Counted from the stretch's first letter, positions 43,281 through 50,780 are shown. The stretch is DNA of 64,000 nucleotides from Pseudomonas bharatica CSV86 (GCF_000319305.2 NZ_AMWJ02000001.1:2969952-3033951); one strand, 5' to 3'. Program-made: numbers and translations. The notes: generated by a model from the letters alone, not told the origin.

Positions 43281-43469
43281 TCAGGAATCACGCTTGTCGG
43301 TAGCCGACCGCTCGGCTTTCTTGTCGGCTACCGCCTGCTGCGGCGCCTCCTGGCGCGACTGCTGGAACTGCGCATGCCATTCGGCGACCCGGTCGCTGCC
43401 GCCTTCGGCGTGAACCAGGCCCGGCAGGAGGAAAAGGATGGAAAGGGTTGCTGCTTTGAACATCGACAT
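43281..43469 (-). CDS. Small secreted protein of unknown function
   Basis: 62 aa. Start MSMFKAATLSIL at 43469, eight bases after AAAGGT; it has a signal peptide ending at LVHA followed by a charged, repeat-free tail EGGSDRVAEWHAQFQQ...ERSATDKRDS. The stop abuts the TonB receptor stop (convergent). Not recognised. Confidence 0.6.
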   Translation of the reverse strand: MSMFKAATLSILFLLPGLVHAEGGSDRVAEWHAQFQQSRQEAPQQAVADKKAERSATDKRDS

Positions 43470-43650
43470 GGAATGGAACCTTTGCCTGGGTAATGGAAAA
43501 CCGTTGCCCGGGCATTGTGCGAAGGCGTGATTAACCCGCAATTAAGCACTGCATCGCCTGCGTGGCGGATGATTGCGCTTCAGGTTTTCCGGGCCGGGCC
43601 GATGAATGCTTTACCTCCCCTCGCCTTGTGTCGTCACTGAGGACCCGAAG

Positions 43651-45330
43651 ATGCAGCTCACTCTAAAAACAAAACTGCTGTTGCTCGCCGTGCTCCCCGT
43701 CCTGGTATTCGCCCTGGTCATCAGCGGCGCCGCCGACCGGATCCTGCGCAACCTTGCCGAAAGCGAAATCAGCCAGACCCGCGAACGCCTGTTGAACGAA
43801 AGCCGGCAGAGCCTGGAACACTACATGCAGATCGCCGTCGGCTCCGTGCAAGCCCTGTACGACGCTGCCCCCAACGGCGACCAGGCCAGCCGCGCACAGG
43901 CCATCGCCCTGCTGTCGAAGATCAAGTACGGCAAGGACGGCTATTTCTTCGCCCATGATTCCGCCGTGGTCCGCCTGTTCCGCGGCGACAGCCCGGTTGA
44001 CGTGGGCAAGAACCTCAGCGAGCGCAAGGACGTCAACGGCGTGTTCATCAACCGCGAGCTGGTGCGCGTGGCCAAGGACGGCAGCCACTACGTCAGCTAC
44101 AGCTCACCGCTGCCCGGCAACGAAAGCGTGCAGGTACCCAAGCTGGCCTACAGCTTCTACTTGCCGAAATGGGACATGGCCCTGGGCACGGCGGTGAACC
44201 TGGACAACATCGAACTGCGCATTGCCGAACTGCGCACCGAGATCGACCGCCGCATCGACTCGATCCTCACCAGCATCCTCGCCATCGCTGCGGTGCTGCT
44301 GGTGATCCTCGGCATTGCCGGGCTGATGCTCAGCAACACCCTGCTCAAGCCGCTCAAGGCGATGAAGGACAACCTCGACGATATCGCCGCCGGCGACGGC
44401 GACCTGACCCACCGCCTGCGCGCCGGCAATGACGAGCTGGGCCAGCTTGCCGGCTCGTTCAACCGTTTCGTCGAGAAGATCCAGGGGCTGGTGCGCCAGG
44501 TAGTGGACGTCAGCGGCGAACTGTCGAGCCTGGTCGAGGCCGTGGAAAGCCAGAGCCGGCGCTCGGAGCAGGCCATGGAAGCGCAACGCCACGAAACCAC
44601 CCAGGTGGCCACGGCGATCAACCAGATGTCCGCCGCCGCCCAGGAAGTCGCCCACAGCGCGCAGAACGCCGCCCAGGCCGCCCAGGAAACCGACAGCCAG
44701 GGTCAGCAGGCCCGGCAGGTCGTGGACGGCAGTATCAAGCGCATTCACGCCCTGGTGGAGAACATTCGTGGCAGCGGCACGTCACTGGACAGCCTGCAGC
44801 AGGACGTACAGTCCATCGTCGGCGTGCTCGGGGTGATCCGCTCGATCGCCGAGCAGACCAACCTGCTCGCCCTCAACGCCGCCATCGAAGCGGCGCGCGC
44901 CGGTGAGGCCGGGCGTGGCTTCGCCGTGGTCGCCGACGAGGTGCGCGGCCTGGCCAGCCGAACCCAGCAGAGCACCCAGGAAATCCAGGTGATGATCGAC
45001 CGCCTCACCGCCGGCACTCATTCGGCGGTGGAGTCGATGCGCCACTCCTGCGAGACCGGCGACAGCACCCGCGACCAGGCCAGCGAGGCCGGCGTGTCGC
45101 TGGATGCCATGGCCGGGCTGATCGGCACCATCAGTTCGATGAACGCGCAGATCGCCAGCGCCGCCGAGGAACAGACCGCCGTGGCCGAGGAAATCAACCG
45201 CAGCGTGCACCAGATCGCCCAGGCCGTGGACAGTGTCGCCGAGCAGACCCGCCAGGGCGCGCAGACGGCGCAAAGCCTGTCGGCGCTGGAAGGGCATCTG
45301 CGGGCCCTGGTGAAGCAGTTCCGTATATAA
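43651..45330 (+). CDS. Transmembrane methyl-accepting chemotaxis protein with Cache sensor
   Basis: 559 aa. TM1 about 8-28 ([17 protein letters not shown]), then a single Cache (sCache_2-like) periplasmic domain containing [17 protein letters not shown] and [19 protein letters not shown]2 about 212-232 ([19 protein letters not shown]), then HAMP ([19 protein letters not shown]) and the MCP domain with tip [18 protein letters not shown]. The family often senses small carboxylates; the ligand is unknown. Start 43651 places the TM1 correctly. Confidence 0.93.
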   Translation: MQLTLKTKLLLLAVLPVLVFALVISGAADRILRNLAESEISQTRERLLNESRQSLEHYMQIAVGSVQALYDAAPNGDQASRAQAIALLSKIKYGKDGYFFAHDSAVVRLFRGDSPVDVGKNLSERKDVNGVFINRELVRVAKDGSHYVSYSSPLPGNESVQVPKLAYSFYLPKWDMALGTAVNLDNIELRIAELRTEIDRRIDSILTSILAIAAVLLVILGIAGLMLSNTLLKPLKAMKDNLDDIAAGDGDLTHRLRAGNDELGQLAGSFNRFVEKIQGLVRQVVDVSGELSSLVEAVESQSRRSEQAMEAQRHETTQVATAINQMSAAAQEVAHSAQNAAQAAQETDSQGQQARQVVDGSIKRIHALVENIRGSGTSLDSLQQDVQSIVGVLGVIRSIAEQTNLLALNAAIEAARAGEAGRGFAVVADEVRGLASRTQQSTQEIQVMIDRLTAGTHSAVESMRHSCETGDSTRDQASEAGVSLDAMAGLIGTISSMNAQIASAAEEQTAVAEEINRSVHQIAQAVDSVAEQTRQGAQTAQSLSALEGHLRALVKQFRI

Positions 45331-45345
45331 GGAACGGGCGGCGGA

Positions 45346-45525
45346 TCAGTCGTGGTCCCCGCCGCTTTTCCCCGGCCCGCCCTTGGGCGCCTTGGCCGGG
45401 CCGGTCGGATCCACCTGTGGATCATCGAGGTCCGGCGAATCCGGATCGAAGCCAAGCTCATCGCTGCCGCTGGCGTGTTCCGAAGAATGCGGCCCTTGCT
45501 TGTCCTGCGGTTTGTCGTTGCCCAT
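45346..45525 (-). CDS. Small acidic Gly/Pro/Asp-rich protein
   Basis: 59 aa. AGGAG lies seven bases upstream of the ATG at 45525. Sequence MGNDKPQDKQGPHSSEHASG followed by GFDPDSPDLDDPQVDPTGPA and a Lys/Gly-rich end. Strongly acidic and probably disordered. The good ribosome-binding site and ordered codon use argue for a real gene. It resembles short uncharacterised Pseudomonas proteins, but I cannot name the family with certainty. Confidence 0.6.
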   Translation of the reverse strand: MGNDKPQDKQGPHSSEHASGSDELGFDPDSPDLDDPQVDPTGPAKAPKGGPGKSGGDHD

Positions 45526-45594
45526 GGCCTTGCTCCTATAGAAGGTGTCTGACCTTGGGCCACGCCGGAGCTGGCACCGTTCAATCGGATTTAA

Positions 45595-45618
45595 GGGTAT
45601 CCGGAATTTCTGGTTGAT
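45595..45618 (+). repeat. ISL3 element left inverted repeat
   Basis: Begins GGGTATCCGGAATTTC and ends TGGTTGAT. Pairs with the reverse complement of 48556-48579, differing at positions 7, 12, 15 and 16. Confidence 0.8.
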
Positions 45619-45770
45619 AAAATGCCAAAGATGTAAAGAAGAAAATCTTTCTCAGCGGATTATCTGATTGATCCTCTTCAGCCTACTCTACTGCCAATTT
45701 TCTGTTTCCACCTTCGCCTGAGTCTTCATAGCGATGCTGACTAGGGAGGACAGCGAGAGCTGGGCAAGCG

Positions 45771-46085
45771 TCAAAGCGGTTCTGGTTCATGCGCAATCCG
45801 GACACCTGCACAACATTCCTCTTGTAAGAAACCGATCAAATTCTCTAGGTGCCCATACTCGGGTATACAGACAATCGTGCGGCTATGTTTCTCCTGCCGG
45901 ATCAGCCCTACCTTGGCCATGCGCGCAAGGTGATGTGATAGCGTCGAAGCAGGAATACCCAGCCCCTTCTGGATATCTCCGACCGAAGCCCCATCATGGC
46001 CAGCTTTGACCAGAAAGCGGAACACGGACAGTCGGTGACTATTCCCTAGCTCAGCTAAGCTGGCTGCAACCTTTTCGTGATCCAT
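45771..46085 (-). CDS. ArsR/SmtB-family helix-turn-helix regulator (IS passenger)
   Basis: 104 aa from ATG 46085. Winged helix with ASVGDIQKGLGIPASTLSHH and LARMAKVGLIRQEKHSRTIV. The usual ELCVCDL arsenic-binding box in the DNA-recognition helix is absent; a Cys pair sits near the C-terminus (LQEECCAGVRIAHE) and may be the metal or arsenical sensor. Divergent from the permease across a 111-bp gap with paired direct repeats. Likely a repressor released by the permease substrate. Confidence 0.85.
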   Translation of the reverse strand: MDHEKVAASLAELGNSHRLSVFRFLVKAGHDGASVGDIQKGLGIPASTLSHHLARMAKVGLIRQEKHSRTIVCIPEYGHLENLIGFLQEECCAGVRIAHEPEPL

Positions 46086-46100
46086 AGCACGCCCCAATAA

Positions 46101-46178
46101 TTCGATGTTTCTAGAATTATAGTTGACAGGTCGGATAAACGCAAGTAGGCTGCGTACATCATTTCGACAATACTAGAA
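46101..46178. promoter_or_regulatory. Promoter/operator region of ArsR-permease pair
   Basis: A direct repeat TTCGA-N5-CTAGAA occurs at 46101-46116 and 46163-46178, the first including the palindrome TTCTAGAA. Between them is a TTGACA (46123-46128) with TAGGCT 17 bases later (46146-46151), a plausible sigma-70 promoter reading toward the permease. The two repeats flank this promoter, as expected for ArsR-type repression. Confidence 0.5.
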
Positions 46179-46196
46179 ATATAGGAGTAATATTGA

Positions 46197-47231
46197 ATGT
46201 CATCTCAACTCCAAGACGCTCTAGGCATGTTCGCCTTTCTCGCTATCGAGCTATCGGTTTTATTCATTGGCATTAGCTTGCTGGTCGGAGTTCTTCAACG
46301 TCACATCCCACCATCCAAGGTGGAAGCGTTACTGACTTCCAGTGGGAAGCGAGGCTATTTTCTTGCTGCTGGTTTAGGAGCTATAACGCCCTTCTGTAGT
46401 TGCTCGACTATCCCCATGTTGAAAGGGTTGATTCGGGCACGGGCCGGTTTTGGGCCGATGATGGTGTTTCTTTTCTCATCTCCGTTGCTGAATCCTATCG
46501 TCGTCGGCCTGCTGGTTGCCACGTTTGGATGGACACTTACTGCTATCTATGTGCTCGCCGCTTTGGTGGTCGCGGTAGGTGCCGGATGGCTGCTTCACAC
46601 GCTTGGCTTCGAGCGTTATGTGCGCCGGACGGCGACACAAGAGAGCAGTGGATGTAGTTCATCAGCAAGCCCGTGCAGTGCTACATCGACCGCATCGAGT
46701 TGCGGCACCAACAGCTGCGACACCACTCCGAAGACGGCTTCTTGCGGGGCTGATAGGAAGACAACAGTCTCTACGTCTAGCGAATGCTGTGACAGTCAAC
46801 CCACTGTCACGGTTAAGAAAGAAGGGAAGTACAGTGGTGTGTGGCGGGAAGCTTGGTCGGACTTTATCGATGTGTTGCCTTACCTGCTCATCGGTATTGC
46901 GATTGGCAGCGTGATCTATGGTTTCATGCCCACTGACTTATTGGAGCAGTATGCAGGCCCAGATAATCCCTTTGCCATTCCAGTTGCCGCTGTCATCGGC
47001 GTGCCGTTGTATATTCGCGCTGAAGCCGTCATACCTCTGGCAGCGGCTCTGATGGCCAAAGGCGTGGGTGCCGGGACGGTGCTAGCGTTGATCATCGGCA
47101 GTGCCGGAGCCAGCCTGACTGAGCTCATTCTGTTGCGCTCTTTGTTCACGCTGAAGCTTTTAGCGGCGTTTTTAGCAGTCATTTTTGCTATGGCGATGAT
47201 TGCCGGTTACGCCACCTACCTGTTTTTCTGA
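46197..47231 (+). CDS. ArsP/SO_0444-type efflux permease with Cys-rich loop (IS passenger)
   Basis: 344 aa. About eight transmembrane helices in two halves. The first half has the family hallmark TPFCSCSTIPMLKGLIRARA; the second has a related VPLYIRAEAVIPLAAALMAK. Between them (about residues 150-205) is a hydrophilic loop with ten Cys (SSGCSSSASPCSA, SCGTNSCD, SECCDSQP), probably a soft-metal or arsenical binding segment. Relatives export trivalent organoarsenicals (ArsP) or Cu/Zn (SO_0444). AGGAG lies nine bases before the ATG. Which substrate applies here is not determined. Confidence 0.85.
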   Translation: MSSQLQDALGMFAFLAIELSVLFIGISLLVGVLQRHIPPSKVEALLTSSGKRGYFLAAGLGAITPFCSCSTIPMLKGLIRARAGFGPMMVFLFSSPLLNPIVVGLLVATFGWTLTAIYVLAALVVAVGAGWLLHTLGFERYVRRTATQESSGCSSSASPCSATSTASSCGTNSCDTTPKTASCGADRKTTVSTSSECCDSQPTVTVKKEGKYSGVWREAWSDFIDVLPYLLIGIAIGSVIYGFMPTDLLEQYAGPDNPFAIPVAAVIGVPLYIRAEAVIPLAAALMAKGVGAGTVLALIIGSAGASLTELILLRSLFTLKLLAAFLAVIFAMAMIAGYATYLFF

Positions 47232-47243
47232 TCAAGGCGGGAG

Positions 47244-48521
47244 ATGATTAATTCGTTAAGCCTTCCTGGGTACCAGTTGGTGGATTCTGATGAGCAGAAT
47301 GAAGACATACATTTTCGGCTTGAAGCACCTACACCAGTAGCCTGCGAGGGGTGCGGCGTGCAGGGTGAGTTCGTGCGGTTCGGCAAGCGTGACGTTCCCT
47401 ATCGTGATCTGCCCATCCACGGCAAGCGGGTCACTCTCTGGGTGGTCCGCCGCCGATACACCTGCCGGGCCTGCAAGACAACATTCAGGCCCCAGCTACC
47501 GGAGATGGTGGACGGATTCCGTATGACACTGCGGCTGCATGAGTACGTGGAGAAGGAATCCTTCAACCACCCCTACACCTTTGTGGCGGCACAGACCGGC
47601 CTGGACGAGAAGACGGTGCGCGACATCTTCAACGCCCGCGCCGAGTTCCTGGGGCGCTGGCACCGCTTCGAGACGCCCCGCATCCTGGGCATTGACGAGC
47701 TATACCTGAACAAGCGCTACCGCTGCATTCTGACCAACATTGAGGAGCGAACCCTGCTCGACCTGCTGGCCACCCGCCGCCAGGACGTGGTGACCAACTA
47801 CCTGATGAAGCTGAAAGACCGGCAGAAGGTCGAGATCGTCAGCATGGACATGTGGAACCCCTACCGGGCAGCGGTCAAGGCTGTGCTGCCCCAGGCCCGT
47901 ATCGTGGTCGATAAGTTCCATGTGGTGCGCATGGCCAACGATGCCCTAGAGAGAGTGCGCAAGGGCCTCAGAAAGGAGCTGAAACCGTCCCAGAGCCGGA
48001 CTCTCAAGGGAGACCGGAAAATCCTGCTGAAACGCGCTCACGAAGTCTCAGACCGGGAGCGCCTCATCATGGAGACCTGGACAGGCGCGTTCCCGCAACT
48101 GCTGGCCGCCTACGAGCACAAGGAGCGCTTCTACGGCATCTGGGACGCCACCACACGGCTCCAGGCAGAAGCCGCCCTGGACGAGTGGATAGCCACCATC
48201 CCGAAGGGCCAAAAGGAAGTCTGGAGCGATCTGGTCAGGGCAGTGGGAAACTGGCGCGAAGAGACCATGACCTACTTCGAGACGGACATGCCCGTCACCA
48301 ACGCTTACACGGAGTCCATCAACCGACTGGCCAAGGACAAGAACCGTGAAGGGCGCGGTTACTCCTTCGAGGTGATGCGGGCACGAATGCTCTACACCAC
48401 GAAGCACAAGAAGAAGGCACCGACTGCGAAGGTCTCTCCTTTCTACAAGAAAACCATCGGTTACGGACTGCCGGACTTCGCAGAGGAACTCAACTACGGA
48501 GTCGATCTATCAACCATCTGA
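47244..48521 (+). CDS. ISL3-family transposase
   Basis: 425 aa. The N-terminal zinc ribbon has CEGCG and CRACK (about residues 30-75). The DDE core has Asp in ILGIDELYLN, Asp in IVVDKFHVVRMANDALERVR, and Glu in NAYTESINRLAKDKNREGRG, which is characteristic of DDE_Tnp_ISL3. It appears full-length and intact, 12 bp after the permease and 34 bp before the right inverted repeat. Confidence 0.95.
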   Translation: MINSLSLPGYQLVDSDEQNEDIHFRLEAPTPVACEGCGVQGEFVRFGKRDVPYRDLPIHGKRVTLWVVRRRYTCRACKTTFRPQLPEMVDGFRMTLRLHEYVEKESFNHPYTFVAAQTGLDEKTVRDIFNARAEFLGRWHRFETPRILGIDELYLNKRYRCILTNIEERTLLDLLATRRQDVVTNYLMKLKDRQKVEIVSMDMWNPYRAAVKAVLPQARIVVDKFHVVRMANDALERVRKGLRKELKPSQSRTLKGDRKILLKRAHEVSDRERLIMETWTGAFPQLLAAYEHKERFYGIWDATTRLQAEAALDEWIATIPKGQKEVWSDLVRAVGNWREETMTYFETDMPVTNAYTESINRLAKDKNREGRGYSFEVMRARMLYTTKHKKKAPTAKVSPFYKKTIGYGLPDFAEELNYGVDLSTI

Positions 48522-48555
48522 TAATGGTATCAGGTTGGTGGGGTAAAGGTGCCCC

Positions 48556-48579
48556 ATCAACCATTAAATCCGTATACCC
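48556..48579 (-). repeat. ISL3 element right inverted repeat
   Basis: Plus strand begins ATCAACCATTAAATC and ends GTATACCC. The next base starts half of a palindromic repeat (ATTTATTTTCTACCTGATGC), so the element lies inside one of the toxin-array palindromes. Confidence 0.8.
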
Positions 48580-48672
48580 ATTTATTTTCTACCTGATGCC
48601 ATTCGTCTAGCAGGAAAAATAAATCTGTCCCCTTTTCGCTTCTTTTCGCTTGTCCCCTTTTCGCTGTATTAC
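48580..48672. repeat. Array palindrome copy 1 (left arm cut by the IS)
   Basis: ATTTATTTTCTACCTGATGC...CGTCTAGCAGG...AAAATAAATCTGTCCCCTTT, followed by short CTTTTCGCT repeats. The outer AAAAGGGGACAG of the left arm is missing because the IS right end abuts it. Confidence 0.85.
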
Positions 48673-48742
48673 CGCTGCCGGGCGTTGCTTGCAGATAAAA
48701 AACACCAGCGCGAGGCCGGTGCTTAATGAATAGAACATCAAT

Positions 48743-49071
48743 CTATTTACCATATGTAAATTCAACTCCAAACTTCATTTCGTCAACACTTAAATTAATC
48801 TCACAACCAGTCCAGGCACCTGCTCCGGCAGTCAAGTTATTCGTAGAATAGTATTCACGCAGCTGAACCAATAACTCTGTCAAATCCCCACTGCTCGACC
48901 ATCTGGATCAAACCAATTCAAATCGCCCACTCCATCAACATAGTCAAATTCATACGTTCCTCCATCCCCCTCAGGAAAGAGCTCAACTCTAACTATTAGT
49001 TTGTGAGCACCGGACGGCCCCGCATCAACTAATAGCTGTCCTATTTTCTGATATATCTCTTGATCACTCAT
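48743..49071 (-). pseudogene. YezG-like immunity protein, one-base frameshift
   Basis: From ATG 49071 (SDQEIYQKIGQLLVDAGPSG, then ELFPEGDGGTYEFDYVDGVG) the frame stops after 63 residues. In the adjacent frame coding continues DLTELLVQLREYYSTNNLTA, GAWTGCEINLSVDEMKFGVE, FTYGK to a TAG at 48743, giving a normal 109-aa protein. The break is at the four-base C run 48886-48889; one more C restores GTG GGG GAT TTG. YezG/DUF600 proteins neutralise toxins encoded by the preceding gene. Here only a stub of that toxin remains (49071-49236). The ATG overlaps the stub's TGA (TGATG). Confidence 0.72.
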
Positions 49072-49236
49072 CAGATACCACCCGGGGAATTTTTGAAATC
49101 AATAATCACTGGACACCCACCATCAATGGAAAGACCGAGAGATTGAACCCAGTCGCTGAAAACAGCAGAGCATGGTGACTTTTTACCTTACCTTGAGGTC
49201 GGCTAATGGGTGTCCTTTTTCGTAATCTTTGGTCTT
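49071..49236 (-). pseudogene. Displaced toxin C-terminal stub (module with YezG-like gene)
   Basis: Directly after the barstar stop, minus-strand codons read KTKDYEKGHPLADLKVR and then, one frame over, KKSPCSAVFSDWVQSLGLSI and DGGCPVIIDFKNSPGGI to a TGA overlapping the immunity ATG. This is protein-like and lacks any start, as expected for the tail of a polymorphic toxin. It carries an internal +1 shift near 49188. The toxin class is not identified. Confidence 0.5.
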
Positions 49237-49620
49237 TTAATTAACTTTTAAAATCCTCTCCACCATATATCTATCAGCAGAGCGGAAGAAAACCTCCAAC
49301 TCATGTGCTTGATCCTCCTCCCAATCAAGAACAGAATCTCGCAACACCTCCAGATAAATCTTCAAGTCTTCTTCCGGCAAATTTGGCAAAGCTTCATGCA
49401 CAAGAGCTACTTTGCGACATGGGACCCATGCAAGATCCCTCAAACAGTCATACAAGGCATCCCAGTTAAAACCAAAAAAACCAGGAAACCAAAGGACATA
49501 ATACAACGATCTCAATAATTCTTCTGAGAGAGATATCTTCGGATCAATACGCACATAGAAGACCTCCGCAGTATCATACGAAGGAAGGCTATCAAAAAAA
49601 TTAAATGGTAACATCCTCAT
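49237..49620 (-). CDS. Barstar-family ribonuclease inhibitor (immunity)
   Basis: 127 aa from ATG 49620 (or 125 from 49614, which has a better-spaced GAGGG). The core FFGFNWDALYDCLRDLAWVP matches the barstar inhibitor helix region, followed by KVALVHEALPNLPEEDLKIY. Barstar blocks barnase-type RNases. Immediately upstream on the same strand lies a barnase C-terminal stub, so this is an orphan immunity gene left from a former toxin tip. Confidence 0.85.
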   Translation of the reverse strand: MRMLPFNFFDSLPSYDTAEVFYVRIDPKISLSEELLRSLYYVLWFPGFFGFNWDALYDCLRDLAWVPCRKVALVHEALPNLPEEDLKIYLEVLRDSVLDWEEDQAHELEVFFRSADRYMVERILKVN

Positions 49621-49625
49621 AACCC

Positions 49626-49667
49626 TCAATACTTAATCGAAATAAAGGTCTTATAGTGATCTGCAGA
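49626..49667 (-). pseudogene. Barnase C-terminal stub
   Basis: Thirteen codons plus stop read SADHYKTFISIKY, closely matching the end of barnase (DHYQTFTKIR), including the catalytic histidine. No start codon or upstream barnase sequence exists; the coding trace begins exactly at the array palindrome. The TGA is four bases from the barstar start. Confidence 0.7.
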
Positions 49668-49815
49668 AAAGGGACAAGGGGACAGATTTATTTTTACCTG
49701 ATGCCATTCGTCTAGCAGGAAAAATAAATCTGTCCCTTTTTCCCGATCCCCTTTTCCCGCTACCTGATGCCCCTCGTCTAGCCGAAAAAATATATCTGTC
49801 CCCTTTTCGCTTCAA
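49668..49815. repeat. Array palindrome copy 2 (double)
   Basis: AAGGGGACAGATTTATTTTT, CTGATGCCATTCGTCTAGC, AAAAATAAATCTGTCCC, then a second degenerate hairpin half CTACCTGATGCCCCTCGTC and ATATATCTGTCCCCTTTTCG. Two palindrome units appear nested or fused. Confidence 0.85.
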
Positions 49816-49951
49816 CATATTCACGGATGCCATTCAACTCGTATTCATCTGAGACGTGTGGCCCCTTGGCTATGCGTCCCAGCACACTTTCGTAGGAGGG
49901 CCATTTTGGGTTCACGCCCGAGCGCCCGCACTGAATTACTTCTTGGCCCAT
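49778..49951 (-). pseudogene. Truncated immunity-like gene running into the palindrome
   Basis: AAGGT six bases before ATG 49951 starts MGQEVIQCGRSGVNPKWPSY, ESVLGRIAKGPHVSDEYELN, GIREYVEAK, and then coding is replaced by repeat-derived residues (RGQIYFFG) with a TAG at 49778. The real part looks like the N-terminus of a normal protein cut off by the repeat. Position in the array suggests an immunity gene; the family is not recognised. Confidence 0.5.
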
Positions 49952-49960
49952 GGTTTCACC

Positions 49961-50047
49961 TTAAACTTTGCTACACCTGTTTTTACCGAGGGCAGGAACA
50001 TCGACTTTAATGCGAGTAGTGAAGGAAACGAGCTTTGCAGCAAGCAG
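49961..50047 (-). pseudogene. Possible toxin C-terminal stub (module with truncated gene)
   Basis: Minus-strand codons read LLAAKLVSFTTRIKVDVPAL and GKNRCSKV then TAA, nine bases before the start at 49951. It has no start codon. Placement matches the stub-immunity pattern of its neighbours, but the sequence alone is weak evidence. The adjacent 50048-50103 shows nothing clear. Confidence 0.3.
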
Positions 50048-50103
50048 ATAAAACAACACCGACCCAGGGCCGGCGTTAGACAATGAGATAATTCAAACAT
50101 GAG

Positions 50104-50552
50104 CTAAAATCCGTTTATATAAAACTCATAAAAATCTGAAGCGTAATCTACGTTCTCGCCAGACGGAAGCCGAAGGCTTACCGGGCATTCACCATCTACA
50201 AACTTTGAATAATCAAAGAAAAACACCTCGCCCATGTCAGTTTCACTAATTACGAGCTTTTTATTATCTACCAAATTATTTTTTACACCCACGATATGTT
50301 GATAGACAATATCCCCCCATTGACGCTTTCAAAGTCCACACCATAAATACTGTAAACTTCCTCAGCACCAATCTCCCCACCCGCATACGTGTTCAAAAAC
50401 CACTTGTACGACCTTGGAAGCTCAAACCCTAACTTCTGCTCCGCCTTCTTAATCCAGTCGTCGCCCACCTGATCAGCCTCACTACCGAAGCACACGACGT
50501 CAGGATTTAATGACACTAATTCTCTAATTCTTTGCACTATAACTTGGCTCAT
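50104..50552 (-). pseudogene. SMI1/KNR4 (SUKH) immunity protein, one-base frameshift
   Basis: AAGGAA six bases before ATG 50552. The first part MSQVIVQRIRELVSL..., DWIKKAEQKLGFELPRSYKW, FLNTYAGGEIGAEEVYSIYG is the SUKH core. The second frame gives DIVYQHIVGVKNNLVDNKKL, ETDMGEVFFFDYSKF and the usual C-terminus to 50104. The shift occurs in the six-C run 50313-50318; a seventh base restores one frame of about 150 aa. SUKH proteins neutralise nuclease or deaminase toxins. The stub just upstream is its likely former partner. Confidence 0.8.
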
Positions 50553-50554
50553 AC

Positions 50555-50656
50555 TTAATTCCTTAAATCTGCGGATCGTTGCTGCCAGTATTGCACCTTC
50601 CACTTATAAAAAGCAGCCCGATCTATACCAGAGGGAATCGCATTAGGATTAATATG
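50555..50656 (-). pseudogene. Displaced toxin C-terminal stub (module with SUKH gene)
   Basis: 33 codons read HINPNAIPSGIDRAAFYKWK, VQYWQQRSADLRN then TAA, two bases before the SUKH start. There is no start codon, and coding begins exactly where the palindrome ends at 50657. The sequence has the feel of the tail of an HNH-like nuclease toxin, but that is a guess. Confidence 0.6.
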
Positions 50657-50780
50657 CAAAAAGGGGACAGATTTATTTTCTACCTGATCCATTCGTCTAG
50701 TAGGAAAATAAATCTGTCCCCTTTTCCTTGCCTTTTCCTTTTCCGCTGTCCCCTTTTCCGCTGGTCCCCTTTCCCACTGT
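50657..50780. repeat. Array palindrome copy 3
   Basis: AAAAAGGGGACAGATTTATT, CTACCTGATCCATTCGTC, AAAATAAATCTGTCCCCTTT, then a run of CCTTTTCCGCTG-like repeats. Its left edge is the exact boundary of the toxin stub. The following 50781-50966 holds no gene that I can support. Confidence 0.85.

Larger units (their letters stand above)
45595..48579. mobile_element. ISL3-family insertion sequence with ArsR-like and permease passenger genes
   Basis: 2985 bp bounded by imperfect 24-bp inverted repeats (20 of 24 matching; outer GGGTAT, inner TGGTTGAT). Inside are an ArsR-type regulator (minus), a divergent metal/arsenical permease (plus), and the transposase (plus) only 12 bp after the permease. No shared 8-bp target duplication is found (left GGATTTAA, right ATTTATTT). 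ISL3 elements with passenger regulator and efflux genes (for example ISPpu12) are known in Pseudomonas. Composition is less GC-rich than the core chromosome. Confidence 0.82.

Noticed and set aside
42000..45330. Hybrid island boundary before the Cache chemoreceptor
   Set aside because: Base composition and codon use are unchanged until about 45.6 kb, so the foreign segment starts at the IS, not earlier.
45587..48587. 8-bp target duplication for the ISL3 element
   Set aside because: Flanks read GGATTTAA and ATTTATTT; they share a few A/T bases only, so no duplication is claimed.
49856..50086. 76-codon open frame on the plus strand in the toxin array
   Set aside because: No ribosome-binding site and opposite to the consistent minus-strand module pattern; the minus-strand gene at 49951 is better supported.
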